From the NCBI RefSeq assembly GCF_000473245.1, contig NC_022524.1, forward strand, positions 706,501 to 770,500: a stretch of DNA of 64,000 nt, given 5' to 3'. This stretch comes from Bacillus infantis NRRL B-14911 (lineage in GTDB: Bacteria; Bacillota; Bacilli; Bacillales; Cytobacillaceae). Of the stretch, positions 8,619-18,132 are shown piece after piece. Position 1 is the first letter of the stretch. The number at the start of each line of letters is the position of its first letter. The notes beneath the pieces were generated by a model. It worked only from the letters and a program-made list of their open reading frames with translations, did no database searches and had not been told where the DNA came from. Both the position numbers and the translations under genes were made by a program.

Positions 8619-9867
8619 ATAAGTTCAATGAAATTTGTGCATCATCATGTGTTTCTTGTGCATCGATTTCTTTAACTTTATTTCCCATTTTTTCTATTAA
8701 ATCCGTGACGAGCGCATTTCCCATACAGAAGTAGCGCATTCGATCACCCATAGTTGCCGTCCAATTATCAGGAAAGCCATTTAATCGTTCGCATTCAATT
8801 GGTGTTAAGAAACGCTTGCGCCCGTTTACTTCAACAATATGTGAGCTGCGATTAGTTGTGCCTTCACTTGTCAACATTGTTCGTCCAGGCAGATCAAGAG
8901 AATCAACAGGGGACATGCCACCTTCAGAAAAAACATACTTATGGCCGTCTTTAGTAGTACGTTGAATCTTTTTAGGGCCCCGCAAGTAAGTGAATTTTGC
9001 AATAGAAGCTTCTGATAAATAAAACTTTTCATCGACTTCAGATTCATCTTGTAAAATAGCTTTCAAGGGAATGGAATGCGGATTCTGTGGTTCTGTATGA
9101 ACTGTGTGGATTTTCCCCTCAATCATAATTCCGGATGGATGATACAGAAACGAAAACTCATCAGAAATATCAACAAGATCTTTTGGTAATTCGACTTTAC
9201 TATCACGGTTCTTATATATTTCTTCTTTCACCGGGAAGGTAGAGGCAAAAAAGCCGTCTTTTAATAATATTTCAGAAGTTGTTTTCTGCAGTTGGTATTC
9301 CGCAAAAGCCAGTGATTTATCATAAGCAAAGATGAAAATACGCCGCCGCCGCTGAGCAGTACCATATTCGGCAGCATTTATGACACGCCATTCCACAATA
9401 TATCCTAAGTCACGGAAAGTAGCGAGCATGATTGAAAAATCACGACCACGTTGTTTAGACGGAGATTTTAAAAGGCGGTCTACATTTTCAAGTAGAATGT
9501 ATTTTGGATGTGTCACTTCTACAATACGTTTAATCTCCCAGAAAAGAACGCCCTTTATTCCTTGAATACCTTGTTCTTTTGATAAAGAACGTGCCACCGA
9601 ATAATCCTGACAAGGAAAACCACCAACAAGTAAATCGATGTTCATATCCTCAAATGTTTTATTCGATACTTTTCCAATATCATCATTGCAATTTACGCTC
9701 GATGGAAAGTGTGAATTATAGCAGTTAAAAGCATCTTGTGCTTTTTTTGATGGCTCCCATTGATTAGCCCAAACGGTATCAAAGAAATTCTTATCCGCTC
9801 TTTCAAGACCAACACGGAAACCACCAACGCCAGCAAAAAGTTCAACTACGTTTAAGTTTTTATTCAT
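8617..9867 (-). CDS. DNA (cytosine-5) methyltransferase
   Basis: A 416-residue AdoMet-dependent methyltransferase that methylates C5 of cytosine in a specific site. Motif I VELFAGVGGF (7-16), motif IV GGFPCQDYS with the catalytic Cys, motif VI LLENVDR, motif VIII QRRRRIFIFAYD, a target-recognition region of about 120 residues, and motifs IX-X ending FCMGNAL are all intact. Length is normal for a type II enzyme. The ribosome binding site is GAGGGAT before ATG 9867. It is convergent with the helicase operon and has its own terminator. It could protect DNA from that operon, or be an orphan whose nuclease was lost; a Vsr gene 3 kb away also fits a C5-methylation context. Its target sequence cannot be read from the protein. 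Confidence 0.93.
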   Translation of the reverse strand: MNKNLNVVELFAGVGGFRVGLERADKNFFDTVWANQWEPSKKAQDAFNCYNSHFPSSVNCNDDIGKVSNKTFEDMNIDLLVGGFPCQDYSVARSLSKEQGIQGIKGVLFWEIKRIVEVTHPKYILLENVDRLLKSPSKQRGRDFSIMLATFRDLGYIVEWRVINAAEYGTAQRRRRIFIFAYDKSLAFAEYQLQKTTSEILLKDGFFASTFPVKEEIYKNRDSKVELPKDLVDISDEFSFLYHPSGIMIEGKIHTVHTEPQNPHSIPLKAILQDESEVDEKFYLSEASIAKFTYLRGPKKIQRTTKDGHKYVFSEGGMSPVDSLDLPGRTMLTSEGTTNRSSHIVEVNGRKRFLTPIECERLNGFPDNWTATMGDRMRYFCMGNALVTDLIEKMGNKVKEIDAQETHDDAQISLNL

Positions 9868-10101
9868 ATATTATTATCCCTCTTTCGTTGTTTTCATTTT
9901 ATAAAATTGGGATAAAAAGATCAACAACTTTTTTTTACCAAATAATTTAAAGAAAACTGCACAATATTACTTTTAATTTTATCATACTTAGAAATAATAG
10001 CCTAATAGTTAACAAATATAAAATCTATTATTGAGAATGGAAACCATAATTATCTCCGTGCAGCCATACTTGTTAATGATAAGTGCTAATGCCGTTAATG
10101 G

Positions 10102-10150
10102 GAAGTGTTTTTTTGATGCGTTACTACCTGTCCCTCGAGAAAAACACTTC
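10102..10150. other. 11-bp inverted repeat in the gap before the DUF262 gene
   Basis: GAAGTGTTTTT (10102-10112) pairs with AAAAACACTTC (10140-10150) across a 27-base loop that includes CCTGTCCC. It may be an old terminator or the end of a lost element. The remainder of 9868-10373 is very AT-rich and shows only the divergent promoter regions of the neighbouring genes. Confidence 0.4.
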
Positions 10151-10373
10151 GTGTAATTTTATGTTGGGCCATGAAGGAAGGCTTATTTTTTTGTGTTAAA
10201 AAAATGATAGCTTATAATTATTTTTTATAAAATTATCGGTTGTAAGAATTGGGTATTTAGCTTTACCGTTATTTGAAAAAGGGATATTATGTATATTGAA
10301 TAAATAAAATCAAATGTAAATCGTAATCACGAAAACAACACTTTGTCTACAATAAAACATAGGGAGTACAATT

Positions 10374-12239
10374 ATGAGATTTCATCCAGAAGATAAAAAA
10401 ATCAAGGATATCTTTGGTTCTGGTAACATTTATCAAATACCGGATTTTCAACGAGATTACTCTTGGGAAAAAGGTAACTTTGAGGATTTTTTGCAAGACT
10501 TATTAACAGTTAGTAATGCAACATATAATAGTCATTCTCATATGCTAAATATTAATAGTATTGATGATTTAGAAGATTACTTTTTTGGGACGTTTTTGGT
10601 AATAGGTGATTATTCTAGTTCAACGGAGAAACGGATTGTAGTAGATGGACAACAACGTTTAACGACTATGACATTATTTTTAGCCGCGATAAGGGATATT
10701 ATTGAAAATGAAAAAAAAGAAAAAAATATAGAGTATGCCCATCAATATGATGATGCGCTTGTTGTCAATATTACAAAAGGTGGTAGGTCGTCTAAGTATG
10801 CACGAGTTATTAATGACAAATTAATACCTATACTCCCAGTGAATATTTTAAATATTAATGACCATAGAAAGAATGGAACTATACATGATCCGGAAAACGA
10901 AGGGCAACAGTTACTCTTAGAAACATATGAGTGGTTTAAAAAACAACTTTCGCGTAGTGAGTTGGCAAAGAGATTAACCGATAACGATTCCAAAATACAT
11001 AAGTTGGATATCAAAAAGATTAATAGTATTCCTTCCGAAGACTATTTGACATTTCTTGATAATTTAGGTAACCAATTATTGAAGTCGACTGTAATTGTTA
11101 TTTATTCTGCAGATGAACAATCAGCAAATATCATGTATAGGAACTTTAACTTTCGAGGACTTCCACTAAGTGGACCAGATTTAATAAAAAACGAATTGTT
11201 TGAACTATTAGATGATTCTACGGGTTCGGCAAAGAAATTATGGACAAAAGTAGAGCAAAATGTATCAATAAAAGAATCGGGCAGCATGTCAACGTTCTTT
11301 ATACATTATTTTTCATCTAAATATAAGCAAGCCTCCAAAAAGAACTTATTCCCTATATTTTTAAATAATGTAGATGCTATAATCTCAAGTTATCAAAACT
11401 TCTTAAATGAGATAGTTAAAGAGTCGGCACATTATAAAATAATAATTAGCCCGCAAGAAGATGATGAATTATTTGGGGAAGGAAAATTCTTTTTACAGAA
11501 TGATCATCCAATGATTAAAAGACAACTACAAAAATTAAATGAATTAGAGGTTACACAGGTTAGAACACTATTGCTTGGTTTATTTTTCGCAAGAGAGAAC
11601 AAGCTGATTACATCAAAGCAATTTAAAAAAGTGATATATAATATACTTTTATTCCAATCATTATTTGTAATGTCATCGTCGGCTAGCAATCAAATTAGGG
11701 GTATCTATTCAAAATATGGGAAAATATTCAGAAAAAATACAAATAAAGATAAAGTGGCAAAAGAGATTAATAATCTGTATAAGGACTTAGCTGCTAAGAT
11801 TCCTTCTAAAGAAAGTATATTAAAAAGTGATTTAAACTATAATCATAAAGTTAAGTTTGAAGATATGACCAAGACACAGAAAAAAAATAAAGCTTTGATA
11901 AAATTAATATTGACAATTCTATCAGAAGAAAAGCAAGTTGAGAGCGGACAAAAAAATAGTAATGATTCTTTAAAGTTTATTTCTGAAGCTAGCTTGGAAC
12001 ATATTATTGATCAATCTTCTGATTTAGAAAGTAGATATTCTTTAGGTAATTTAATTTTAATAGAACAAAGGAAGCATGAAGATATAGAGGATAAAAAAGA
12101 AATGTACAGAAAATCAGAAATTATAATGACTAAGTCTTTCAGTAATCAAGTAGATAATTTTTCAACCAATCAAGATATCGAAAATAGAAACCAGGATATT
12201 TTGACTCAGTATTATAATTATGTAAAAAAACAGTTTTAA
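10374..12239 (+). CDS. DUF262/DUF1524 protein, GmrSD-like
   Basis: A 621-residue protein of the ParB-fold DUF262 family. The N-terminal signature IYQIPDFQRDYSWE and the nucleotide-handling motif VVDGQQRLTTMTLFLAAIRD (about 85-105) are intact. The C-terminal part (about 535-575) has SLEHIIDQ and LGNLILIEQ, matching the His-containing DUF1524 HNH-type nuclease motif. GmrSD enzymes use NTP hydrolysis to cut glucosylated hydroxymethylcytosine phage DNA; other DUF262 proteins act in different defence systems, so the substrate is unknown. It has its own AT-rich promoter region and is followed by an IS remnant. Base composition is low GC like the rest of the island. Confidence 0.85.
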   Translation: MRFHPEDKKIKDIFGSGNIYQIPDFQRDYSWEKGNFEDFLQDLLTVSNATYNSHSHMLNINSIDDLEDYFFGTFLVIGDYSSSTEKRIVVDGQQRLTTMTLFLAAIRDIIENEKKEKNIEYAHQYDDALVVNITKGGRSSKYARVINDKLIPILPVNILNINDHRKNGTIHDPENEGQQLLLETYEWFKKQLSRSELAKRLTDNDSKIHKLDIKKINSIPSEDYLTFLDNLGNQLLKSTVIVIYSADEQSANIMYRNFNFRGLPLSGPDLIKNELFELLDDSTGSAKKLWTKVEQNVSIKESGSMSTFFIHYFSSKYKQASKKNLFPIFLNNVDAIISSYQNFLNEIVKESAHYKIIISPQEDDELFGEGKFFLQNDHPMIKRQLQKLNELEVTQVRTLLLGLFFARENKLITSKQFKKVIYNILLFQSLFVMSSSASNQIRGIYSKYGKIFRKNTNKDKVAKEINNLYKDLAAKIPSKESILKSDLNYNHKVKFEDMTKTQKKNKALIKLILTILSEEKQVESGQKNSNDSLKFISEASLEHIIDQSSDLESRYSLGNLILIEQRKHEDIEDKKEMYRKSEIIMTKSFSNQVDNFSTNQDIENRNQDILTQYYNYVKKQF

Positions 12240-12425
12240 GTCGAATAAAATTTAGCAAAAATGTATTTGAATACGTAGACTTAATTCTTCATAGTAGATA
12301 AAAGTTATTTATATTGATTTGGAAAGTAGAAAGCTCAACTCCATCGATATATATATGGGCTGATTTTCAAAAAAAAATTTGTTGGGAAACTGTTGTTGTG
12401 CGTAAATAAAAGAACTCTCCTATGT

Positions 12426-13063
12426 TGAACTGTGCCCCCGTTTACGGACAGTTTAAAAAAGCGCCTATGCAGCCAATAAGTGCCCCCGGTATTGTACCGG
12501 GGGCATTTTATTTAAGCCCCATTGATAGCGATGATGATTATATTCGTTGATTACACAATCTACTTCTTTCTTTGCATCCTTAATATTACCCAGTGATTGA
12601 TAGTCTGCTAAGTCTTTAAAAAGTCCCAAGAAACTTTCCAACGGTCCGTTATCCCAACAGTTGCCCTTACGGGACATTGATTGATTTAACCAAGCTTTCT
12701 TACTTTGCTTTGGAATAGAGGATCCGTGTTGTACATCCCTTGGTCAGAATGCAGCATTGCCTGTGGATGAAAATCAACAACAGCTGACGTTAAACTTTTT
12801 TAACGTTTTATAAACGATAGCCATCTCTAACGAAGTTGAGAGGTGGTAGGCAAGTATCTCTTTTGTAGCCACGTCCTTTACGCAGGATAAAAATGCTTTT
12901 TGGCCCTAACCATAATAGAGATAAGTAATGTAGTAAGCAGGACTTTTCCGGGGATTTCCTGATTGAAAAGTTAATCCTCAGCCCATATACATTAATTCTA
13001 TTGAAACACAAAAAAGGATAGGGGCACTTTTTTATCAGTGTCCGTTACCCGGGGTATAGTTCA
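12426..13063 (-). mobile_element. internally deleted IS3-family element
   Basis: The two ends are imperfect inverted repeats: TGAACTGTGCCCCCGTTTAC (12426-12445) against TGAACTATACCCCGGGTAAC read leftward from 13063, then CGGACA and an A run in both. An intact IS3-type element would be about 1.2-1.5 kb; only about 640 bases remain. Between the transposase fragment and the right end (about 12810-13010) nothing is recognisable. The right end lies 20 bases from the 3' end of the Vsr gene. Confidence 0.75.
12465..12800 (-). pseudogene. IS3-type transposase (OrfB) C-terminal fragment
   Basis: An open stretch at 12465-12677 encodes the end of an IS3/IS150-type DDE transposase, including SRKGNCWDNGPLESFLG with the catalytic Glu, and the YNHHRYQWGLNKMPP tail. 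Upstream, continuous decayed frames up to about 12800 still read QAMLHSDQG...Y, the conserved HSDQG segment. OrfA and the first half of OrfB are missing. Confidence 0.85.
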
Positions 13064-13082
13064 TGTGAAGGAGAGTTCTTTT

Positions 13083-13502
13083 TTATTCCTTCTTCTTCGA
13101 CTCACTGATAAACTCAGAGATTGTATCGACTGTATTTTCAAATTCCCCACGTATTTCATGTTCCCAGAGACGCAAAATATTCCAATCTCTATTTATATAA
13201 AAGTCTGTAACTTCTTTATCCCTTTCCTGATTCCTATGCAATTTGTTTGACCAGAATTCTACATTCGATTTTGGTATCTTTCCATGAATCGGACAAAGAT
13301 GCCAGAAACAGGAATCTATAAAAATTACGACTTTATATTTCTTTATTGCAATATCGGGAGTCCCTTTCAACGATCTTACATTTCTCCTAAACCGGTAACC
13401 TCGATTCCATAACTCATGTGTGACCATGTCTTCCAGCTTCGAGACGGCCTTTATGGACCCCATTATTTTACTTCTTGCATCTGACGTTTTAGGGTTCTTC
13501 AT
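13083..13502 (-). CDS. vsr: very short patch repair endonuclease
   Basis: A 139-residue nicking enzyme that cuts 5' of the T in T:G mismatches formed by deamination of 5-methylcytosine. The family core is intact: RFRRNVRSLKGTPDIA with the catalytic Asp, the zinc-site segment IDSCFWHLCPIHG, and EFWSNKLHRNQERD. Length is typical. Vsr genes usually accompany C5 methyltransferases; here the only one in view is 3 kb away, with the DUF262 gene and the IS remnant between them, so the pair may have been separated by insertions. The start has AAGGAG nine bases upstream, inside one arm of a long inverted repeat. Confidence 0.92.
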   Translation of the reverse strand: MKNPKTSDARSKIMGSIKAVSKLEDMVTHELWNRGYRFRRNVRSLKGTPDIAIKKYKVVIFIDSCFWHLCPIHGKIPKSNVEFWSNKLHRNQERDKEVTDFYINRDWNILRLWEHEIRGEFENTVDTISEFISESKKKE

Positions 13503-13511
13503 GTAAACGAA

Positions 13512-13553
13512 CTCCTTCTCAGGTAGAATATATTTATACTACCTGAGAAGGAG
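13512..13553 (-). promoter_or_regulatory. perfect 15-bp inverted repeat in the vsr leader
   Basis: CTCCTTCTCAGGTAG (13512-13526) and CTACCTGAGAAGGAG (13539-13553) are perfect complements around a 12-base loop. On the vsr strand the loop reads TATAAATATATT, close to a -10 box, and the arm next to the gene contains the AAGGAG ribosome binding site. It could be an operator or an RNA hairpin hiding the ribosome binding site. The rest of 13554-13807 contains a solitary GGTGCCTGTCCC repeat arm and the AT-rich promoter region of the next operon. Confidence 0.55.
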
Positions 13554-13816
13554 GATGGATAAACACTTTTAATCTAAATTTCCTGAAGACATTCGTCCTA
13601 TCCAATACTTTGAGTAAAAAGGTTGTTGGAAAAAAGGTGCCTGTCCCTACATTTAACAATGCTTTAAGGTGTTTAGGATAAGGTTCAACATGCTTTACTA
13701 CTATACAAGAATATCGTCATGTATAGCAATTCTCCCAGTTGCTAATATTAAGTAAATAATATGCTAAGGTCAAAAAGCCCACTGATTTACTATATTTTTA
13801 TTTTAAGGTGATAAGA

Positions 13817-15223
13817 ATGAATAAAAATAACTTTATAAAATGGTTAGAGGAAAATAAAAATATTAGTTCTTATTCTTCAAAAAGATACATAGGAGCTATT
13901 GATTCTATTAGCTCCGAGATAGATAGATATGGTTTGGATAACATAAATCTCTACCAGATTTATAGCACAGACATAATAGATAATATACTTTCCAACTCTT
14001 TGTTTCAGGAACGAAATCAAAAAGGAAACAGAATGTATAGTGCTGCATTGAATCATTATAAAAAGTTTCTTGAGGAAAGTATTGGGTATGGCCATCATAA
14101 GGACGTTAAAGAGAATGAAAGTATATATCTATTTACAAAGCAACTAACTGATCATATTTTCAATTACATACAAAGCAAAGGCTTTTATTATAGGAAAGAG
14201 GAAGTCATCAATTTATTCCTCTCTCTAAAAACAAAACCTTTTGTAATCCTTTCCGGTATCTCCGGAACAGGTAAAACCAAAATGGTTCAATGGTTTGCCG
14301 AAAGTTTAGGTGCGAATGAGAAGAATGGGCAGTTTACGCTGATTCCTGTTCGTCCTGATTGGAGTGACGGATCTGACTTATTGGGATATGTGGATATCAA
14401 AGGCGATTTTAAAGAAGGACCATTATCCAAAGCGATTAAGGCAGCACAAGAGCAGCCTGATTTGCCTTACTTTGTTCTTTTGGATGAAATGAATTTGGCG
14501 AGAGTGGAGTACTATTTCAGTGATATTCTCAGCGTGATGGAGAGTAGAAGGTGGGAGAATGGGAAGGTTGTTTCTTCTGTTTTATTATCGGAGGAAGTTG
14601 CAAAAGAAGGGGTTACACTTCCTAACAATCTTTATGTGATCGGAACCGTTAATATGGATGAAACCACACATCCTTTTAGTAAAAAGGTTTTAGACCGGGC
14701 CAACACGATTGAGTTTAATCGGGTTGAATTAGACAATTTATCTTTTCTTAATGACCTTGAGGAAGTTGATCCAATACAAATTGGACAAACTCAGCTGGCT
14801 TCGAAATACCTGCACTTAAAGGATCTGTACAAGGAAGATACAAAGGTTATTGAAAAGGCTACAAATGAGCTGGTAAGGATCAATAAGAGCCTGCAGCTGA
14901 TTAATGCACATATCGGGTACCGAGTTAGGGATGAAATCTGCTTCTATCTGGCCTATAACAAGGACGGTGATCTAATGACCTTTGAGGAAGCGTTTGATCA
15001 CTGTATCCTTCAGAAGATCCTGCCGCGATTGTCTGGCAGTGACTCCAGGATTGATCAGCTGCTAAGGGAGTTATATCTGATCTTTACTAATACGGAGTAT
15101 CAGGAGAATGGGGAATCTCAGTTTGATGAAGAAAGTACTATATATCCTAAGAGCGCTCGGAAAGTCATTGAGATGCTTAGGAGGTTAAAGGACGATGGCT
15201 TTACATCCTTCTGGATCTCGTGA
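13817..15223 (+). CDS. McrB-like AAA+ GTPase/ATPase
   Basis: About 468 residues. An N-terminal helical domain of about 110 residues (SYSSKRYIGAIDSI...) is likely for target recognition. The McrB/MoxR-type AAA+ core has Walker A GISGTGKTK (about 155-163), Walker B FVLLDEMNLARVEYYFSDIL, and the McrB signature GTVNMDETTHPFSKKVLDRA. ATG 13817 is preferred over the GTG at 13808 because AAGGTGA precedes it by 6 bases. It overlaps the DUF2357 gene by 29 bases, so the two are translated together. By analogy with McrBC, the motor drives a partner nuclease on modified foreign DNA. Confidence 0.88.
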   Translation: MNKNNFIKWLEENKNISSYSSKRYIGAIDSISSEIDRYGLDNINLYQIYSTDIIDNILSNSLFQERNQKGNRMYSAALNHYKKFLEESIGYGHHKDVKENESIYLFTKQLTDHIFNYIQSKGFYYRKEEVINLFLSLKTKPFVILSGISGTGKTKMVQWFAESLGANEKNGQFTLIPVRPDWSDGSDLLGYVDIKGDFKEGPLSKAIKAAQEQPDLPYFVLLDEMNLARVEYYFSDILSVMESRRWENGKVVSSVLLSEEVAKEGVTLPNNLYVIGTVNMDETTHPFSKKVLDRANTIEFNRVELDNLSFLNDLEEVDPIQIGQTQLASKYLHLKDLYKEDTKVIEKATNELVRINKSLQLINAHIGYRVRDEICFYLAYNKDGDLMTFEEAFDHCILQKILPRLSGSDSRIDQLLRELYLIFTNTEYQENGESQFDEESTIYPKSARKVIEMLRRLKDDGFTSFWIS

Positions 15224-17666
15224 TGAAGTTGAATTGGTTAAGATCGAAACAGAAGATTTTTCCTTTGTGGTAAAAGGAAAGCCGTATCATGAGAGGTATG
15301 AAGGGTTAAAACAGTATCGTGCCATGGACAGGCATGATGTGATGCAGTTTTCTGTTCATGGGGATATGGTCAATCAGGTTTTGGTCTATGATATTGAAGC
15401 GCAGGTACTTCAGGAATCAACTCAATTAAGGCCCATCTTTTTCGAGAATGGAGTCTATCAGGTTATTGTCGTACCTAAAACAGGCAGAGACTTATCTTTT
15501 TATCATGAACATCCTGGTTTAAGGCAATCCGTTGCCAGAGTGGAAATCACCCATACTTATATGTTGATGGGAAATTTACAGTTTCAAAATGAAGTAGGGT
15601 TAACAACCTTTGAAATTAGAGATGGCAGGGAAAAGCTGTTAGAAGTAACATTAGAGATTTTTCCGGCAAAGCTTGATTACAAAAATGATTATAAAAAGCT
15701 GCTGGAAGAAGTGAACGATGAAATTTACAATCTTGCCTTTCATTTTATCCGGAAAACCTACTTAGGGGCTAAAGTGAAGCTTGATGGCAAGCCATCGCGA
15801 AGTGAATTTTACCGCTTGATTAGCAAGCATTTTGATCAGCTGCTTCAGGCTGTAAACCGCATTGAGCGGCAGCCTCATCATCTTCTCCAGAAAACTTATG
15901 AAAAGGTAAGGGGAGACCAATTAAATAAGTTAGATTCCAGAAGCAGGAGCTATCTGCAAAAAAGGCCCCATCTATTCACAGAGGTTCCAAATGGCATCCA
16001 TATCAATCACAAAACACTCATGCCAACACAAGGTCTCCGGGTAAAAAAGGAGATTACCTATGATACATTGGAAAATCGGTATGTAAAATGGATGATGCAG
16101 CGGGTTACTCATAAGTTGTATGATCTGCTGGAAGCATTGAGGAACAGAAGCTCGAGATGGGAAACAGAGCCTGACGCTGATCTTTTAGGTAAACTGATCG
16201 AGATGATTAAGCAGTTAGAGGGGAAACAGAAAAGCCCATTTTGGAAGGGAATAAAGAAGCTTGATCGTTCTGTTCACAGTCTCGTTCTGCAGATGGCACC
16301 AGGCTACCGCGATGCTTTCCAGATCTATCTGACGGTTTCCAAAGGGTTAATGCTTCAGGGCAAGCTTTATCAGATGTCTGTAAAAGATGTAGCGACTCTG
16401 TATGAATACTGGACATTCCTGAAGCTCGGGCAAATTCTTGATAAAAAGTATCAGCTTATGAGCCAGGACATTATCCAGGTAAACCGTGAAGGCTTATTCG
16501 TAAATCTTCAAACCAACCGCTCAGCAACAAGAAAGTATAAACACCCATATACCAAAGAGGAAATTATTCTGACATACCAAAAGTATGAAAGTGGCTTGCC
16601 AACCATTCCTCAAAAGCCGGATACAATGCTCAGCATAGCGAAAAAGGGGAAAGGATTTACCTATAATTATGTATTTGATGCCAAGTATCGAATCGATTAC
16701 GCCCAGGAAGGAAGCTATTATAAAAATCGATACAAGCAGCCCGGACCCCTTGAGGACGACATTAACACCATGCACCGTTACAGGGATTCTATTGTTGCCT
16801 ATAATGATGGGCCATATGAAAGAACCGCTTTTGGAGCGTATGTACTTTTTCCATGGTTTAATGAAGAACTTTACCAGGATCATCACTTCTATAAAAGCAT
16901 CGACAAAGTAAATATAGGCGGGCTGCCATTTCTTCCGAATGCAACAGACCTGGTCGAAAGATTCGTGGAAAGGCTGATTGAAAAAAGCCCCGAAGAAATT
17001 CAGGAGGAAGGCATCCTGCCAAGAGGTACATTTGAAGATTGGAACTCCAGCCTGGAAGAGAAGGTTCTCATCGGGCTTGTTAGAGACCGTGAAGAGTATA
17101 TTAGCTATAAGCAGACTGGCAGCTATCGTATCCCTGTAAATAAATTGAGGGCGGGATGGCAGGAGACTAAGTATATCGCTCTTTATGTGAAGAGCGGTGT
17201 ATTAGAGCATAATGGAGTTATTTGCTATGGCAGGGTTAAGGATATTAAGCCGGTGAGATCAGGATTAGAGGAATATATGCAATTCGAAGTGGAGCATTGG
17301 ATTAATTGTAATCCGATCATTAAGCCTGTGGGATATGGGATTGCTGAGTATATGTATACCACATTGAGCAATCTGGAGGATGCTACAGAGCTGCCGGAGC
17401 TGTTTATGAAGTCTGCGGAGGAAAAGACTTTATGGAGAATGCTTAGGAGGGTTTCGGACAAGATATCTATTAGGCTTGACACTGTTGATCTTGATGCTGC
17501 TACTAGGGTAGAGGAGTATAGGATTAGGGATGTTTTGGTGAGGGTTGATAGGGATAGTAGGGAAGTTTATTTGATTGGTGAGAGTGGACAGAAGAGGGTT
17601 CACTTTGATGTGTTGCTGAGGAATCCGGCTGGTGTTTTTAGGAGTTTGGTTGAGATGTTGGATTGA
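15195..17666 (+). CDS. DUF2357 McrC-like nuclease subunit
   Basis: An 823-residue partner of the McrB-like motor. An N-terminal DUF2357-type region (about 1-330) is followed by a large helical part and a PD-(D/E)XK nuclease core near residues 475-510 (KPDTMLS ... YNYVFDAKYRI, giving the D-A-K catalytic pair). The C-terminal 250 residues are an additional domain of unknown role. AGGAGG lies about 10 bases before the ATG, inside the end of the upstream gene. This family replaces McrC in many restriction loci of type IV style. The modification it senses is unknown. Codon usage looks richer in GC than the first part of the island. Confidence 0.82.
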   Translation: MALHPSGSRDEVELVKIETEDFSFVVKGKPYHERYEGLKQYRAMDRHDVMQFSVHGDMVNQVLVYDIEAQVLQESTQLRPIFFENGVYQVIVVPKTGRDLSFYHEHPGLRQSVARVEITHTYMLMGNLQFQNEVGLTTFEIRDGREKLLEVTLEIFPAKLDYKNDYKKLLEEVNDEIYNLAFHFIRKTYLGAKVKLDGKPSRSEFYRLISKHFDQLLQAVNRIERQPHHLLQKTYEKVRGDQLNKLDSRSRSYLQKRPHLFTEVPNGIHINHKTLMPTQGLRVKKEITYDTLENRYVKWMMQRVTHKLYDLLEALRNRSSRWETEPDADLLGKLIEMIKQLEGKQKSPFWKGIKKLDRSVHSLVLQMAPGYRDAFQIYLTVSKGLMLQGKLYQMSVKDVATLYEYWTFLKLGQILDKKYQLMSQDIIQVNREGLFVNLQTNRSATRKYKHPYTKEEIILTYQKYESGLPTIPQKPDTMLSIAKKGKGFTYNYVFDAKYRIDYAQEGSYYKNRYKQPGPLEDDINTMHRYRDSIVAYNDGPYERTAFGAYVLFPWFNEELYQDHHFYKSIDKVNIGGLPFLPNATDLVERFVERLIEKSPEEIQEEGILPRGTFEDWNSSLEEKVLIGLVRDREEYISYKQTGSYRIPVNKLRAGWQETKYIALYVKSGVLEHNGVICYGRVKDIKPVRSGLEEYMQFEVEHWINCNPIIKPVGYGIAEYMYTTLSNLEDATELPELFMKSAEEKTLWRMLRRVSDKISIRLDTVDLDAATRVEEYRIRDVLVRVDRDSREVYLIGESGQKRVHFDVLLRNPAGVFRSLVEMLD

Positions 17667-17692
17667 GCCAAGGGGGTTCCTTGGTTTTTTTT
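17664..17692 (+). terminator. degenerate REP-type palindrome acting as terminator
   Basis: The stop TGA runs straight into GCCAAGG...CCTTGG followed by eight T. It is the leftmost relative of the palindromes found after 21.5 kb. Confidence 0.65.
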
Positions 17693-17699
17693 GATGGTG

Positions 17700-17830
17700 T
17701 CTGGGGGAATCTGTTTCTGTAGCTTCCATATAAAAAGTCGTGGTGATCCGAAGTCTTGCCGTCACCTTGGTAAACGTCTTGAATTTCCTGATTTGCAAGT
17801 TGCTCCGCCAAATGAATGAGAGCATATTTG
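17700..17830 (-). pseudogene. short protein-coding remnant
   Basis: One minus-strand frame reads KYALIHLAEQLANQEIQDVY and continues GDGKTSDHHDFLYGSYR, which looks like real protein sequence, but there is no start or complete domain. No family is recognised. The rest of 17691-18132 contains nothing further except a TATAAT near 18019 that may serve the next operon. Confidence 0.3.
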
Positions 17831-18132
17831 AGTAAAAGGAGAAGCTTTCTTTTATTAGGTCACCCAGCATGTTATGTCTCTAGCTTAATCTTAGAGAATT
17901 CCTGGTAATACTACTGATGTAAGAAGAAAATTATGAGCAAGAAGCTTTTTGTAATAGATTTTTCATAGATTCCTCGTTTAGGAATGTGGAGATCCCCCTT
18001 AATAATGGGTTTATTTGGTATAATTATAATAACATACCATCCAGGTAGCGCAATGAGTGATAGAGTTTAACCCCCTTCTCAAAAGAAGCTTAAAGATTTA
18101 ATCTGCTAATCAATTGATGAGGTGTTAATAAT

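Noticed and set aside
16521-16911. Frames antisense to or shifted in the DUF2357 gene
   Set aside because: The DUF2357 frame explains the sequence fully; no start signals are seen for the others.
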